A DNA stretch of 64,000 nucleotides from Zoroaster sp. YZ-2022 (GCA_029582265.1 CM055828.1:33639263-33703262); one strand, 5' to 3'. Counted from the first letter of the stretch, positions 22,201 to 33,147 are shown. Numbers and translations: made by a program. Notes: generated by a model not told the origin, from the letters alone.

Positions 22201-22481
22201 ACCTGTTAGCATTGCAGGGTAAATGTCCCTCCCCCAATGTTTATGGTGGAAGGAACGCTTTATGGCAATGTGTCCCCCCCACCCCAATATTTTTGCCTTG
22301 TGCATATTTTGTTTTGCAAAAAATAAATATTTACGTACAGCCATGCGTTTATTAACTCTTTTTTGTTCAGCTTCATCATTTCTGACAGGTCAGATTCCCA
22401 CAATCTTCACAATCTGCTACTGCTGCCCAAATTATTCTAGATTTTAAAATCTTTTGTTATTAAAACCAATTTACAGTTTGG

Positions 22482-23490
22482 GTAAAATGTCTGTAAATGC
22501 ATCCATACTTTATAAGAATCAAGAGAGATGTACAGCAACCAACCAATGTCTGTAAATGCATCCATACTTTATAAGAATCAAGAGATATGTACAGAAACCA
22601 ACCAATGTCTGTAAATGCATCCATACTTTATAAGAATCAAGAGAGATGTACAGCAACCAACCAATGTCTGTAAATGCATCCATACTTTATAAGAATCAAG
22701 AGATATGTACAGAAACCAACCAATGTCTGTAAATGCATCCATACTTTATAAGAATCAAGAGAGATGTACAGCAACCAACCAATGTCTGTAAATGCATCCA
22801 TACTTTATAAGAATCAAGAGATATGTACAGAAACCAACCAATGTCTGTAAATGCATCCATACTTTATAAGAATCAAGAGATATGTATAAAAACCAACCAA
22901 TGTCTGTAAATGCATCCATACTTTATAAGAATCAAGAGATATGTACAGAAACCAACCAATGTCTGTAAATGCATCCATACTTTATAAGAATTAAGAGATA
23001 TGTATAGAAACCAACCAATGTCTGTAAATGCATCCATACTTTATAAGAATCAAGAGATATGTACAGAAACCAACCAATGTCTGTAAATGCATCCATACTT
23101 TATAAGAATCAAGAGATATGTATAAAAACCAACCAATGTCTGTAAATGCATCCATACTTTATAAGAATCAAGAGATATGTACAAAAACCAACCAATGTCT
23201 GTAAATGCATCCATACTTTGTAAGAATCAAGAGATATGTACAAAAACCAACCAATGTCTGTAAATGCATCCATACTTTATAAGAATCAAGAGATATGTAC
23301 AGAAACCAACCAATGTCTGTAAATGCATCCATACTTTATAAGAATCAAGAGATATGTACAGAAACCAACCAATGTCTGTAAATGCATCCATACTTTGTAA
23401 GAATCAAGAGATATGTATAAAAACCAACCAATGTCTGTAAATGCATCCATACTTTGTAAGAATCAAGAGATATGTATAAAAACCAACCTG
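22482..23490. repeat. 59-bp minisatellite, about 17 copies
   Basis: Core AATGTCTGTAAATGCATCCATACTTTATAAG. In the first six units two versions alternate (GAGAGATGTACAGCAACC and GAGATATGTACAGAAACC), a 118-base dimer; later units are of the second type with TATAAAAACC variants. Confidence 0.96.
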
Positions 23491-23811
23491 TGAAAGTTCA
23501 TGCTTATTTCATTGTGTCATTAAATGATTAAAAAATGCATTCAGATTGTATTCATTCCAACAGGGACAATCCGTCTTCAGATGACAAAAATTATTTGTTT
23601 GGAATTATTTCACTAATATTAATAAAAGTTTAGCACCCGAGACAGAAAGATTTCAGGGGATGTTTGATATCCTCATCAATTTCACCCCAAGTAAGTTTTA
23701 TGGAAAAAAATGGGATTATTTAATAGTGAATAGAAGTTTAAAAACATGGAGATATATTCAAATTTGGCAAACTCTCAAGTTGAAACTTATAGTTTGATGA
23801 AATTCTTGCGT

Positions 23812-24048
23812 CGGGTGATAAACAATTGATTTAATTTTGCCCTACACCGATGTGTGTATAGCACTGTATATTCAGTGCTTTCCGAGTGTCTGTGGAAAAG
23901 AAAAAAAAAATTCACAGGCGACTCGGGCGGGATTCGAACCCACGACCTCCTGCTTACTAGCGCAGACGTCTTAACCTCTCGACCACCGAGCTTGCCCGAT
24001 GACAATTGGCTGGCTAGAATCCTATATAGCAGCGGGTGCCGCGACACG
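23812..24048 (-). mobile_element. tRNA-derived SINE with 24-bp target duplication
   Basis: A 237-base insertion with duplication TATAGTTTGATGAAATTC-TTGCGT at 23788-23811 and 24049-24072. Minus strand has a tRNA-like part with box A (TGGTCGAGAGG) and box B (GGTTCGAATCCC), then a tail ending in AATTAAATC. The right duplication ends 10 bases from the exon 18 donor. Confidence 0.88.
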
Positions 24049-24082
24049 TATAGTTTGATGAAATTCTTGCGTTAAAACTTAC

Positions 24083-24184
24083 TTCTTCCGCCTATAGGCA
24101 CCATTGCCTCTGGATGGTCTGGGCTGTCCAGACCAAAGCCACGTGTTACTCTGAGCTGGGAGACGACAGCGAAAGAACTTAAAT
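24083..24184 (-). CDS. LRP1: LRP1-like exon 18: start of propeller 3
   Basis: A 102-base phase 1-1 exon coding [20 protein letters not shown], then [12 protein letters not shown]. The R-G-x-x-LD-xx-D and A-x-VP pattern matches the third propeller start of LRP1 as I remember it. Acceptor TTTCATACAG, donor GTAAGTTT. A SINE target duplication begins 10 bases beyond the donor. Confidence 0.9.
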
Positions 24185-24239
24185 CTGTATGAAAAGGAAA
24201 GCATATCCATTAGGCCAAAATAAAAAAGTTTGCGGTTTC

Positions 24240-25870
24240 CGGTCTCCGCACACATCGCATCATCACACCGCATGTCTTCATTTTTAGTTTTCGGTTTTTT
24301 TTTTTGCTATGAAATGATGTCCAATTGCAGCCAAAATTGCTGGATCAATTGAAATTCTGCTGCACTGTGTTTTAAATGACTTTTTCATATAGTAGCTATG
24401 TGTCAAAAATTTTCAAAATCAACAGATTCCAATACAACTGGTATCATTGTCAAGGTCTTGAATAGACGATTACAATGATATAAGGATCATCTTCCTGTGA
24501 CCAAAAATAAGGAAGTTATGACATGTTGAATCCGGCAATTTTAGGCCCGTAAATGGCAATTATTTTATAAGGAAAAACATAAGAAATGTACATTTGAGTT
24601 GTGACCCGTTTCCTAGATTTTCTCGGATTCCATATCATAATTTTCTTAATTCTTGTCCGATTTTCAAAAGGTTGGTATCACTGGAATGCTTGGGAAAAGA
24701 GGAAGAATAATAACCTATTTCCAGGCTAATTCAATGATTAGTTTGTTTTGTAGTGCTGATTTACAAATAAGAAATACAAAAAATGTGTTAAAAAAATAAT
24801 AATAAATTTAAAAATTATGAAAAAATTAAATTACTCAAATCTGAGGATTGTTTTCATATTTTTACACTAAAATCTTCGAAAGCCTCTCATCCCTGATTTA
24901 ATGTAATATTAAAACAATTTATAAATTATATTGGACTGGAAATATAAAACAAAATAATGAAAATAGATTTTAAAAAATAGAGAAAAAATCACTCAAATCT
25001 GAGAATTTTAATATTTATACTGAAATCATGAGAAATTCTTATCCCTGATTTAATTAAACATTATAAAAACAATAAATGATATTGGACTGGAAATATGAAG
25101 AAAAAAAATGAAATAAGTTCATGAAAACTAATATTTAATATTGTGTTACGCCGATGTAGGTTTAAACGGACGATTTATCGGACTGAAAATTAGTAGGTCT
25201 ATAGCGCGCTGAACGCTAATACAATCTTTGGTTGACATCGATGTTTGGGGAGTCCAAAAACATAACTGGGTGACGATCAATCGCCGTCAAAATTGGCCAA
25301 GAGGTAGAAAACAAGTATAGAAAAATGATTTTGTGGTTTGATAAGTGATTTTACTAAACTTTTGGTAAATCGTCGATGGTTTTGATGAGCAAGAGCGAAC
25401 CCAAATTTCGAGAATATTTTTTGGAAACTTCTAGATGCCGCATTCAGAAAATTTGAGAACGAGGTTGAAGTAGAATATTTGATCTACGTCTTCGAAAAAA
25501 AATCTCCTGGTTACGTCAAAAAGAACGGCCTCAGCGAAACGTTACAAAACGCTATCTCCACGGTGTCTTCGCCACGGCGATTCAACCCGAGATTGAGGCC
25601 GCGGCCGAACAGATTTGCGACAATGCGTGGGATACGCACATACCTACATATAGGGATATGAATGTTTGCCCGATTTGTGAGGCCTCTCTTAGCCACCATA
25701 CTTTGTGTATGGGAAATGTGGTCTGGTTCCAATAACCAAGTATATATACATGTTAACATGTATCACTTTAAAAAAATCCCCCCCCCCCCAAAAAAAAAAT
25801 TAAAAATCCATCACCACACCGATTTTGACCTATGACCAGAAACTGGACATTTGTTGGTACAAAATTAGTA
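24240..25870. mobile_element. Possible longer member of the GGCCAAAAAC family
   Basis: Both ends (24240-24390 and about 25560-25870) match the shorter copies at 3594, 18190 and 31598 in inverted sense. About 1.2 kb of AT-rich interior (24400-25560) is not recognised and has no long frame. Could also be two separate copies. Confidence 0.45.
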
Positions 25871-25921
25871 ATGTTGACAAAACTGCTGTTACCGGTATGC
25901 TTACTTTCTTAATTTAATTAA

Positions 25922-26037
25922 CCAGTTCGCGTCAGAGGCAATTTTTTTTTGCACCATGGATCGGAGAGTGTCTAAACACGCCACAGGAAACTCCGGAATA
26001 TTTGTATGCATGCTCGGTTCAGCCATGCGTGCACGGT
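25922..26037. mobile_element. TTAA MITE, CCAGTTCGCG family, right end lost
   Basis: TTAA at 25918-25921, then CCAGTTCGCGTCAGAGG and GGATCGGAGAGTGTC, ending at GCCATGCGTGCACGG without a right TIR. Confidence 0.75.
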
Positions 26038-26301
26038 TGTATTTTTAACAATAAAATATTGAAAATACTATTTGACAAATACTTAACAATCTCAAATATC
26101 ATATTCATCGTATCATGGACTTTTAATCTTATAAAGATATGAATTCAGCTAGGAAATAGTTCACTTATTTTTACTAAATTATAGCAGCTTAGACAGATGT
26201 CAAGGGATATTTATATACTGTTCAACATCCGGACACCAATGTGCTTTCAACACATTTAGCGAAGTTATGTCACACATCACTATACCTAAAGTTATACTTA
26301 C

Positions 26302-26544
26302 TGCCGCATGTAATCCCGTCACTGTTAAGAATGTAGCCATAACTGCAGGCACAGGATTTCCCGCTTGGACCAGTGGGCAAACAGAGATGTTGACACCCGC
26401 CGTTGGAGTCCGAGCACCCATTGGATGTTGGTCCTGGACGCGCAAATATTCTCAGGGCTTTTAGCTCGACGATGCCAGAACGCATCAAGGTTGGGTTCAG
26501 GCCGGTACTTTTGTCGACACGCATTATTTTCTCGTAAGCAGAAT
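26302..26544 (-). CDS. LRP1: LRP1-like exon 17: end of propeller 2 plus EGF
   Basis: A 243-base phase 1-1 exon. It codes the last propeller strands ([12 protein letters not shown], then [11 protein letters not shown]) fused without an intron to an [22 protein letters not shown], then [13 protein letters not shown]. In the other propellers the EGF is a separate exon, so one intron has been lost here or was never gained. Acceptor TGACATAG, donor GTAAGTAT. Confidence 0.94.
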
Positions 26545-27531
26545 CTATGTCAAGATTACAGAATTTGCGAATGCATTGAAGGTCTGTCCACAGTTTTTTT
26601 TTTTCTTAAAAAAAAACATATTCACGTGGATAAGAAAATATCTTAGCTGCGTCTTGGTTTAAGTTTCAAAAGCTGTCCCATAAACATTAACAGTTCTGAG
26701 CAAACTGACAGTGGCATAGCCAGAACATCAGTAGCTGCATGCGGAAAAGAGGAGCATTCTTAGACATTTAAATTTTAAGCACATGGGGCACCCGATGGCC
26801 ACCGTCTTTCTGTCGCCTTCCCCCAGGCTCCTCCCACTGTTTCCTGTTAGCTATGTTACTGTAAACTATTACGACCTACCTGCATAGTACAAGTAGTTAC
26901 CATAGACAGCAATACCCATCGGATGGTGGACGTCCGTGACAACCGTTTGTCTGTTTGTCCCATCAACATTGCTCCGTTCAATCTGAAACGAAACATTTCG
27001 ACCACGTCAGGGACCCTGTTCCGATGATGCTTGTGGGTCTAAAATATTCAATGAGGTGTATTTTTAGGCTAAAGGCCGGTTCATACTTCACACGAACACA
27101 AATCCGAAGTGAATTTTGACGTCATAAATTTGCAGCGAATGACTTCAGAAGTCAAAACGTGTTCAGACTTGTGAATCATTCGCGCAAATGTCAGGTGTTG
27201 ACGTCACCTTGCGCATCGCATTCGTGTCTGTGATGCTAAACCGGCTTTTATTTTCATAATGATATCAAAATTGGAAGTATGTTGAGCGGCCAACTCGTGT
27301 CATTGCGTGGCATCAGAAAAACATGTGAAGGGCTGAAAAGAAATACGCACAATTTGCTGTTAGCGCACAGGGTAACACAGCCGTCAGCATATGCCTCACG
27401 CGATGATAAGCGTGGCTTCATTCTCCGAAAAGAATCTCAAAGGAGTTGAGTAATATCTGGCCACCGAGAATTTTGATGCTGTGCTGGTGAGCTTTGAATA
27501 AAGGCTTCAATTTGAAGTTTGATATATTTAC
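26545..27531. other. Introns around exon 16, nothing recognised
   Basis: Apart from exon 16 (26880-26982), no TIR pair, SINE or tandem array was seen in these two introns. A short T run and A run lie near 26600. Confidence 0.5.
26880..26982 (-). CDS. LRP1: LRP1-like exon 16: propeller 2, blades 4-5
   Basis: A 103-base exon, phase 0 to 1, coding [20 protein letters not shown] and [14 protein letters not shown]. It is a standard blade 4 to 5 junction with YLYYAD in place of YWTD. Acceptor GTTTCAG, donor GTAGGTCG. Confidence 0.93.
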
Positions 27532-27706
27532 CACTTGGTTGGAGCCCTCAGTCCAGTATAGTACATGCTGCTCAATATCGATAGCTATGAAGTCGACATG
27601 AATGATGTTCTCAGTGATGATTGTTTGCACACCTGTGCCATCCATGTTGGCACGGATGATTTTCGGTACGACCCCCAGGCCACCGTTCTCAGCCCAGTAC
27701 ATCATC
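27532..27706 (-). CDS. LRP1: LRP1-like exon 15: propeller 2, blades 3-4
   Basis: A 175-base exon, phase 2 to 0. It opens [20 protein letters not shown] and holds [17 protein letters not shown]. The WPNG motif of blade 4 is absent (VDFIAID instead). Acceptor GATCTTCAG, donor GTAAATAT. Joining directly to exon 14 keeps phase; the exon-like 86-base stretch between them does not fit. Confidence 0.94.
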
Positions 27707-28074
27707 CTGAAGATCAAAGGACGTAAAGACAAATTTTCTTCAAGACAAAAAATCATAAAGTCATCTTCTCCGTGCATACACAGTTGAGGGCGCATGTTTA
27801 TAAATCATCGCCAGCTGATAGGGCAGCAATGTGTTGCATCACAATAGACGGGTGTCCGCATGCACAATTTCTCATTGGCTGTCATGGCGATTGGTGTGAC
27901 CTTTTGACCTTGCCTGAAAGCCGTCTATTCTGAGAGTATTTTGACTTTCAATGCAATGCAGTACCTGGAAATAGTTCCACAGTCCAAAATGTCTGGTTGC
28001 CACACAATGAGCCAGAAATCATTGGTGTATATAGCGAGTCCATGTACAGACTATGGAAAAAAATCAACGATTAA

Positions 28075-28858
28075 CCCTCCTACTGTTTGATCATTTGAAA
28101 CCATTCAAAATTTCCACTTACCAAAATGCCCATTGGTTTTGTACACACATGTTGATACCATTTGAACAGTGTTGGTAGCAAGCTTTACTACCATTCAAAT
28201 CCATTCAAATGCATAGAGGGTCCATTAATTCACCACTTAGAAGTATCCAAACAAGGTTTTGTATTAGCTGTACTACCATTTGGAAAGATCCAAACAAGGT
28301 TTTGTATTAGCTGACCTACCATTCAAAACCATTTGGGGGAATCAATACTGTACACAGTTATTTAATAATAATAATAATAATAACGAAGTCTTATATAGCG
28401 CACGTATCTACCTATAAGGTACTCAAGGCGCTGAAACAAAGATAAACAACCAGATGTGGGATTTGTAAAGAAGGAATTATAATGTGAATAATCAAAGCGC
28501 CCACAATGAGAGAGCGCGGTGGCGCAATTTGCAGCCAAATCAAACCAGAAACACCAGGGCAAGCCCCTTCACGATAAGTATCCTGGGTTCTTTTACGTGC
28601 ATTACACAACACACGGGACCTACGGCTTTACGTCCCATCCGAAGGACGAAGCAATTATGGTTAAGTACCTTGCTCAAGGACACAAGTGTCACGACCGGGA
28701 CTCGAACCCACACCCTGCTGCTGGCAACACCAGAACTTGAGTTCGGTGCACTAGACCGCTCGGCCACGACACTCCAATTTCACCATTCAAAACCACAAAA
28801 GCGAATGGTTTCAAATGGTGGATCAACTTGTATGAAAAAGGCACCAGAAGTAGGAGGG
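28075..28858. mobile_element. TTAA-flanked MITE, CCCTCCTACT family, split by a SINE
   Basis: TTAA at 28071-28074 and 28859-28862, ends CCCTCCTACTGTTTG and AGAAGTAGGAGGG. The interior has many ACCATTCAAA/TTTGAATGGT motifs. A SINE occupies 28364-28774. A relative with only the left end is at 33939. Confidence 0.85.
28364..28774 (-). mobile_element. tRNA-Leu-like SINE, complete copy
   Basis: Minus strand: head GTGTCGTGGCCGAGCGGTC with box B GGGTTCGAGTCCC, central domain GGATGGGACGTAAAGCCGTA and GTAAAAGAACCC, tail CCTTGAGTACC, GCGCTATATAAG, then (TTA)n. Same head and tail type as 43206 and 44861, which lack the central domain. Confidence 0.85.
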
Positions 28859-29118
28859 TTAAGGATGCCCTCAACTGGTGCTGTTTTTTTTTTTCTTTAG
28901 TTTTGTTTTTGTCTCCGTTTTCAGCCCAATCTTGGAAGAAAAATTCCGTAACCCAAGTAATAAAACAAACATTTCCTTCATAGTGAACAAATAAACACAA
29001 TCACTTAGGATAGCTAGCTAACTTGATCATTTAAAGCAATACAATATTTTCTTTCTTCATAATTTACAAAGAAATCCCCATAAAACTGCCCAATAATAAT
29101 AATAAGTATTATACTGGG

Positions 29119-29238
29119 TAAAACTTGTAGCTTTGCATGGTGAGGATGATAAGTAAGACTAATTGCGGTGACACCATGTGGAATCTCAATTGAGTAGTAA
29201 TTAGTTCTGAAAAGAACTGGGGGTACAACTCTTATTAT
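29119..29238. mobile_element. FB1 hairpin, one arm only
   Basis: Reads GGTAAAACTTGTAGCTTTGC to GAAAAGAACTGGGGGTACAACT, one arm of the FB1 hairpin in reverse orientation. It is cut at the TA target of the next foldback element. Confidence 0.75.
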
Positions 29239-29240
29239 TA

Positions 29241-29548
29241 TACTGAACAGCAAAAGAAACGCAAGTCCGAGGACAGCAAAAGAAACGCAAGTCCGAGGTC
29301 TTGTCAAGTTTTCAAACAGAAGACAAACCATTTTGATTCTAATCACTCATTTAATGAAAAATGCTTTCAATTTGTGAGCTGAAAGTGACTGTTGAAATTG
29401 CATTGCAAGATTTTCACATTCAATAGTCACTTTCAGCTCACCAATTGAAAGCATTTTTCATTAAATGAGTGATTAGAATCAAAATGGTTTGTCTTCTGTT
29501 TGAAAACTTGACAAGACCTCGGACTTGCGTTTCTTTTGCTGTTCAGTA
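29241..29548. mobile_element. Foldback element with TA duplication
   Basis: Arms start TACTGAACAGCAAAAGAAAC and pair over about 140 bases around a 30-base centre, with TA on both sides (mariner-like). The left arm contains a 27-base tandem duplication of its terminus (ACAGCAAAAGAAACGCAAGT), absent from the right arm. Confidence 0.85.
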
Positions 29549-29819
29549 TATTATTATTATTATTATTATTATTTATTCGACCTCAACAAAACAAATATAA
29601 CTAAAAATACAGAGCAAAGCAAACAGCTAGAAATACCTGAGACAAATGACATGAAAGCACAAAATACACACAGAAATTAACACAAACAATATGACAGAAG
29701 GACAACTAGATGAGCAAAACTGATAAGCAAAATCCCCTAAGCTTTGACTTGTTCAAAAGAGATGAGTGCATTTGGTCCTTTGATACACTGTGTTGTTAAT
29801 TAATACAGGTTTAGAACTC

Positions 29820-30057
29820 ACAAAGTACAGATTAGGAGACCAGGGGCCGATTTCACAAAGAGCTAAGATTGATCTTAACTGTGTATCAATCTTAATTGCT
29901 TAGCAAAGTGTGATGTCACAATACAAATCACTATGGTAATACTAACAACTCATCTTAAGATGAATCTTAGTGCTTTGTGAAATCGAGCCCAGGTAGCCCA
30001 GGCCTGGCCGGGTTTCTCAAAGGCTTGGCTGTACCACGACTTTGGCCCTCCTCTCTT
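29820..30057. mobile_element. GGGCCAAAGTC MITE copy split by a smaller MITE
   Basis: The outer sequence (GATTAGGAGACC, then AGGTAGCCCAGGCCTGGCCG and TTGGCTGTACCACGACTTTG) matches 5000-5077. It is interrupted at 29843-29990 by an element with ends GGGGCCGATTTCACAAAG and CTTTGTGAAATCGAGCCC. The left part of the outer element is missing. Confidence 0.75.
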
Positions 30058-30325
30058 GAGTATATTCACGTTAGGGAAGACATCGAATTCTAACCTGCGG
30101 TTAAACCTTGGGGTACCTCGAGGTACCACAAGGTACATGCCTGCTGAAAAGTAAGGAGCTCATTATCTACGGGTCACTGCACATTCTTGGTTTCATTATG
30201 GGCATCTTCATGGGCAGTGCTGGAGCTGGCAGATCCAGCCAGCAGCACAAAGGACCATGATTTGTCTCACCATAATCCCCTACTAATCCCTTGTAAATTG
30301 TCAAAAGGTTGACTAAGTCCTTTGT

Positions 30326-30578
30326 AAGTAAGACTAATTGCGGTGACACCATGTGGAATCTCAATTGAGTAGTAATTAGAACTGGAGGTACAACTCGACG
30401 TTTCGATCAGTGTGCTCTGATCGTCCTCAGGAGAAATCAGAGCACACTGATCGAAACGTCGAGTTGTACCTCCAGTTCTTTTCAGAACTAATTACTACTC
30501 AATTGAGATTCCACATGGTGTCACCGCAATTAGTCTTACTTTATATCATCCTCACGATGCAAAGCTACAAGTTTTACC
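30326..30578. mobile_element. Mobile hairpin (FB1), 12-bp target duplication
   Basis: A 253-base element, AAGTAAGACTAATTGCGGTG to GCTACAAGTTTTACC, flanked by TAAGTCCTTTGT (30314-30325, 30579-30590). The arms pair almost throughout; the centre is TCATCGTCCTCAGGAG-like. The 3' end carries about 35 unpaired bases not present at the 5' end. Confidence 0.9.
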
Positions 30579-30810
30579 TAAGTCCTTTGTGTTTGGATTT
30601 TGGGAGAGTTGTGCCTTTAATCCCATAATCCCATAATCCCATAATCAGCAGTTTGATGTCTTCCATTATTGATTATTCATGGCTCTAGCTCTTCCATTCA
30701 TAAACTCTGGACACCCAAGCTACCTTGAGGTACCTCAAGGACCCACAAGGGTTACCTCATGTTAGAATTCGATGTCCTCCCTTATTGCTAAGACACCCTA
30801 GTGCACATAC

Positions 30811-31070
30811 CCACTGCCGGGATCCAGACAGATGGCATCAGGATCAGAAATCACGGACGATTCCCCTCCGATGTTCTCTATGACGGAGTGTCGGTAGTGA
30901 CTATCCCCGTCAAGTTTCATCACCTCGATGGTGTGCTTGTCCGGATTCGTCCAGTAGATGTTACGCGAGAGGTGATCTATGGCAATGCCGACCGGAGAAC
31001 CCAAGTAAGCAGTGGGCACAAATTCTGACGAACTGTTGATACCCGAGACTTCAGCACGTAGGATGGCCCT
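30811..31070 (-). CDS. LRP1: LRP1-like exon 14: propeller 2, blades 1-3
   Basis: A 260-base exon, phase 0 to 2. It codes [15 protein letters not shown], then [20 protein letters not shown] and [16 protein letters not shown] replaces YWTD in blade 2. The phase-2 end in the LDPxxG motif matches the same intron position in propellers 1, 3 and 4. Acceptor CCTATCTAG, donor GTATGTGC. Confidence 0.94.
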
Positions 31071-31355
31071 CTAGATAGGAAGTAAGAAGTGGACCACAAA
31101 GGTTTTTTTTTTAAAGTGAGGGTACAACATTGGTAATTATCACATTATCAATTTAAAAATATTATCTCATCATTTAAACAAATATGCCCCCTGCAAGAAT
31201 TCAATTCCATACCCTCAATGCGTGATTTGATATCCTGTCTCTATTGGATGATTAACCTTAAAACTCGTGTTCAAAACAAATCATATCAAATATTTCCCCG
31301 TTTATCAATTAGAATGTCCTACAATTGCTCTATCCTCTTCATGACTTGGCACTAC

Positions 31356-31513
31356 CGCCTCCGACCAGTAGATGAACCCCCCATCCAGGTCAAAGTCCAC
31401 ATCGTAACCGTCATACTCCGTTGTGATCGTCTGAATATGATTCAGAGACTGGTCTTGTGGATCCAGGCCAATTCCTTGTATCATTCCATAGCGGACCACC
31501 AGGAGGAACACAT
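31356..31513 (-). CDS. LRP1: LRP1-like exon 13: start of propeller 2
   Basis: About 158 bases, phase 1 to 0. It codes [20 protein letters not shown] and the first blade ending GGFIYWSEA. The acceptor (AGTGGCAG) is clear. The donor is uncertain: I chose GCG|GTAGTG, but two other in-phase GT sites lie a few bases further (GTA|GTGCCA and ATT|GTAGGA), which would add one or nine residues. All give the same frame in the next exon. Confidence 0.85.
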
Positions 31514-31597
31514 CTGCCACTGTCATGAAAACAGGGAACAATGTGATATCATAACCGATCCATGCTGTTAGACTGAGGTTTAATGACATTATTATCC

Positions 31598-32000
31598 AAG
31601 TAGGCCAAAAACAAAAAGAAGTTCCCAGTTTCTGATCATAGGTTGGCTTCAAAATTCTGTGCGATGATGCACTTTTTTTTTTCTTTTTTTTTTTGTAATC
31701 TTTTTTATTTGTTTGCCAACCAGTGAAATACGTGATACATGTATACGCGGTCATTGGAACCAGACCACATTTCCCAGACACAAAGTATGGTGGCTAAGAG
31801 AGGCCTCCCAAATCGGGCAAACGTTCATACCCCTATGTGAAAAAGTCATTTAAGACACAGCACGGCAGAATTCCAATTGATCCAGCAATCGTTTCACAGC
31901 AAAAATAAAAGAAAACTAAACGCCAACGTGCGGGTCTAAGGTGACGTGCGCGGAGACCAGAAACCGGAGACTTTTTGGGGGCTTTACCCATCATCGGCAT
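31598..32000. repeat. Dispersed repeat, GGCCAAAAAC family
   Basis: Best-preserved long copy: GGCCAAAAACAAAAAGAAG, TTGGCTTCAAAATTC, T runs, GAACCAGACCACATTTCCC and AATCGGGCAAACGTTCATAC. Ends near CCGGAGAC-TTTTTGGGGGC. Confidence 0.6.
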
Positions 32001-32289
32001 AAATTACGGTGACTAGAAACACCTTTTTGGTCCGTATTCGCTGGTAAGTCAACTCCCCGAAGGCACTTTAAATTATATTTGAAAAATATATTGTTATTAA
32101 AACCCCAGATTTTTTTGGCATAGTTTCCACAGGGGCATCACAATGATGTTCAACGTTAAAGTGGTTTTGACATTTGTCATGCAACAACAAATACGAAAAA
32201 AACATTATATATCCAAATATAGCATAAAACACAACAGTCCCTCATATTCAAATCCCACATATTCAAATCATTGGATACAAATTCATTAA

Positions 32290-32799
32290 AGAGGCACTCT
32301 AAGGTCAAATTCAGTTTTGCGATGCACTCATTTTCCAATAGATAGAGTCCTTATTAAAGTGTGAAAAAAATTACAAGTCTCTAACTTCACTTTAAAGTGG
32401 TGTAACATATCATTTTATTTGATACCCTTTCAGAGCGATAATTGAAACATGACGTCACTATTTTCTTACGGTAAATGAGACTGTAACATTCCATACAGGA
32501 ATTTTTTGTTTGTCAAAAAGTCAATTTCAACGCCAATTTGATCAAATATTGTGGAGATTCAGGAATGAACTGCAAATTCACCGTACAAAAATGTAGAGAT
32601 CCATTTATTTGAAATGTGACGTCACTGTTGTCTTTGGATGTTAACAAATTTCACACAGGAAGGTTATCAAATAAAATGACATTTTACATCACTTTAACGT
32701 GAGGTTAGAGACTAATTTTTTTTGGAATTTTTTCACACTTTAATAAGGACTCTAGTTATTGGAAAATCACAAAACAAAATTTTACCTTAAAGCCCCTCT
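32290..32799. mobile_element. TTAA element with about 150-bp inverted repeats
   Basis: A 510-base element, TTAA at 32286-32289 and 32800-32803, ends AAAGAGGCACTCTAAGGTC and TTACCTTAAAGCCCCTCTT. The arms pair for about 150 bases imperfectly (AATAGATAGAGTCCTTATTA against TAATAAGGACTCTAG). No coding frame. Confidence 0.8.
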
Positions 32800-32893
32800 T
32801 TAAACGACGGCATCCTGAATCACATTTTAACGGACCTCCCAAGTGAAACACTGGATAAAAATTCAGTGTGAACGAGTACATAATTTCACTTAC

Positions 32894-33013
32894 TTATGCA
32901 CGTGCCGTCCACCTGTAGTGTCTGGCCAGCGGGGCAAAGACACGAGTAGCCGGGGTCATTGGATGACAAAACACATAGATGTGTACAGGAGTTTGGATGG
33001 CATGGGTTAGGAG
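32894..33013 (-). CDS. LRP1: LRP1-like exon 12: EGF after propeller 1
   Basis: A 120-base phase 1-1 exon with the EGF module [18 protein letters not shown], then [15 protein letters not shown]. Six cysteines are present, and the first loop is shortened (no NGG). Acceptor CCACTAG, donor GTAAGTGA. In the family this EGF packs against the preceding propeller. Confidence 0.95.
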   Translation of the reverse strand, partial: LLTHAIQTPVHIYVFCHPMTPATRVFAPLARHYRWTARA

Positions 33014-33147
33014 CTAGTGGTTGGGAGAAAGGATAATTATTTAATATTTCAAAAGGAATTAAAGGAGAAGGTAAATAAATCTTTGGTAATATGTGTGGAA
33101 GAACATATTCTGAAGAATTATATTTTGAAAATGTTTCAACACTTTTT

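Noticed and set aside
22482..23490. CRISPR-like array
   Set aside because: Units are contiguous with no unique spacers, in a eukaryotic intron.
23920..23995. tRNA gene on the minus strand
   Set aside because: Box A and B are present, but it is the head of a SINE with 24-bp target duplications; the acceptor stem does not close properly.
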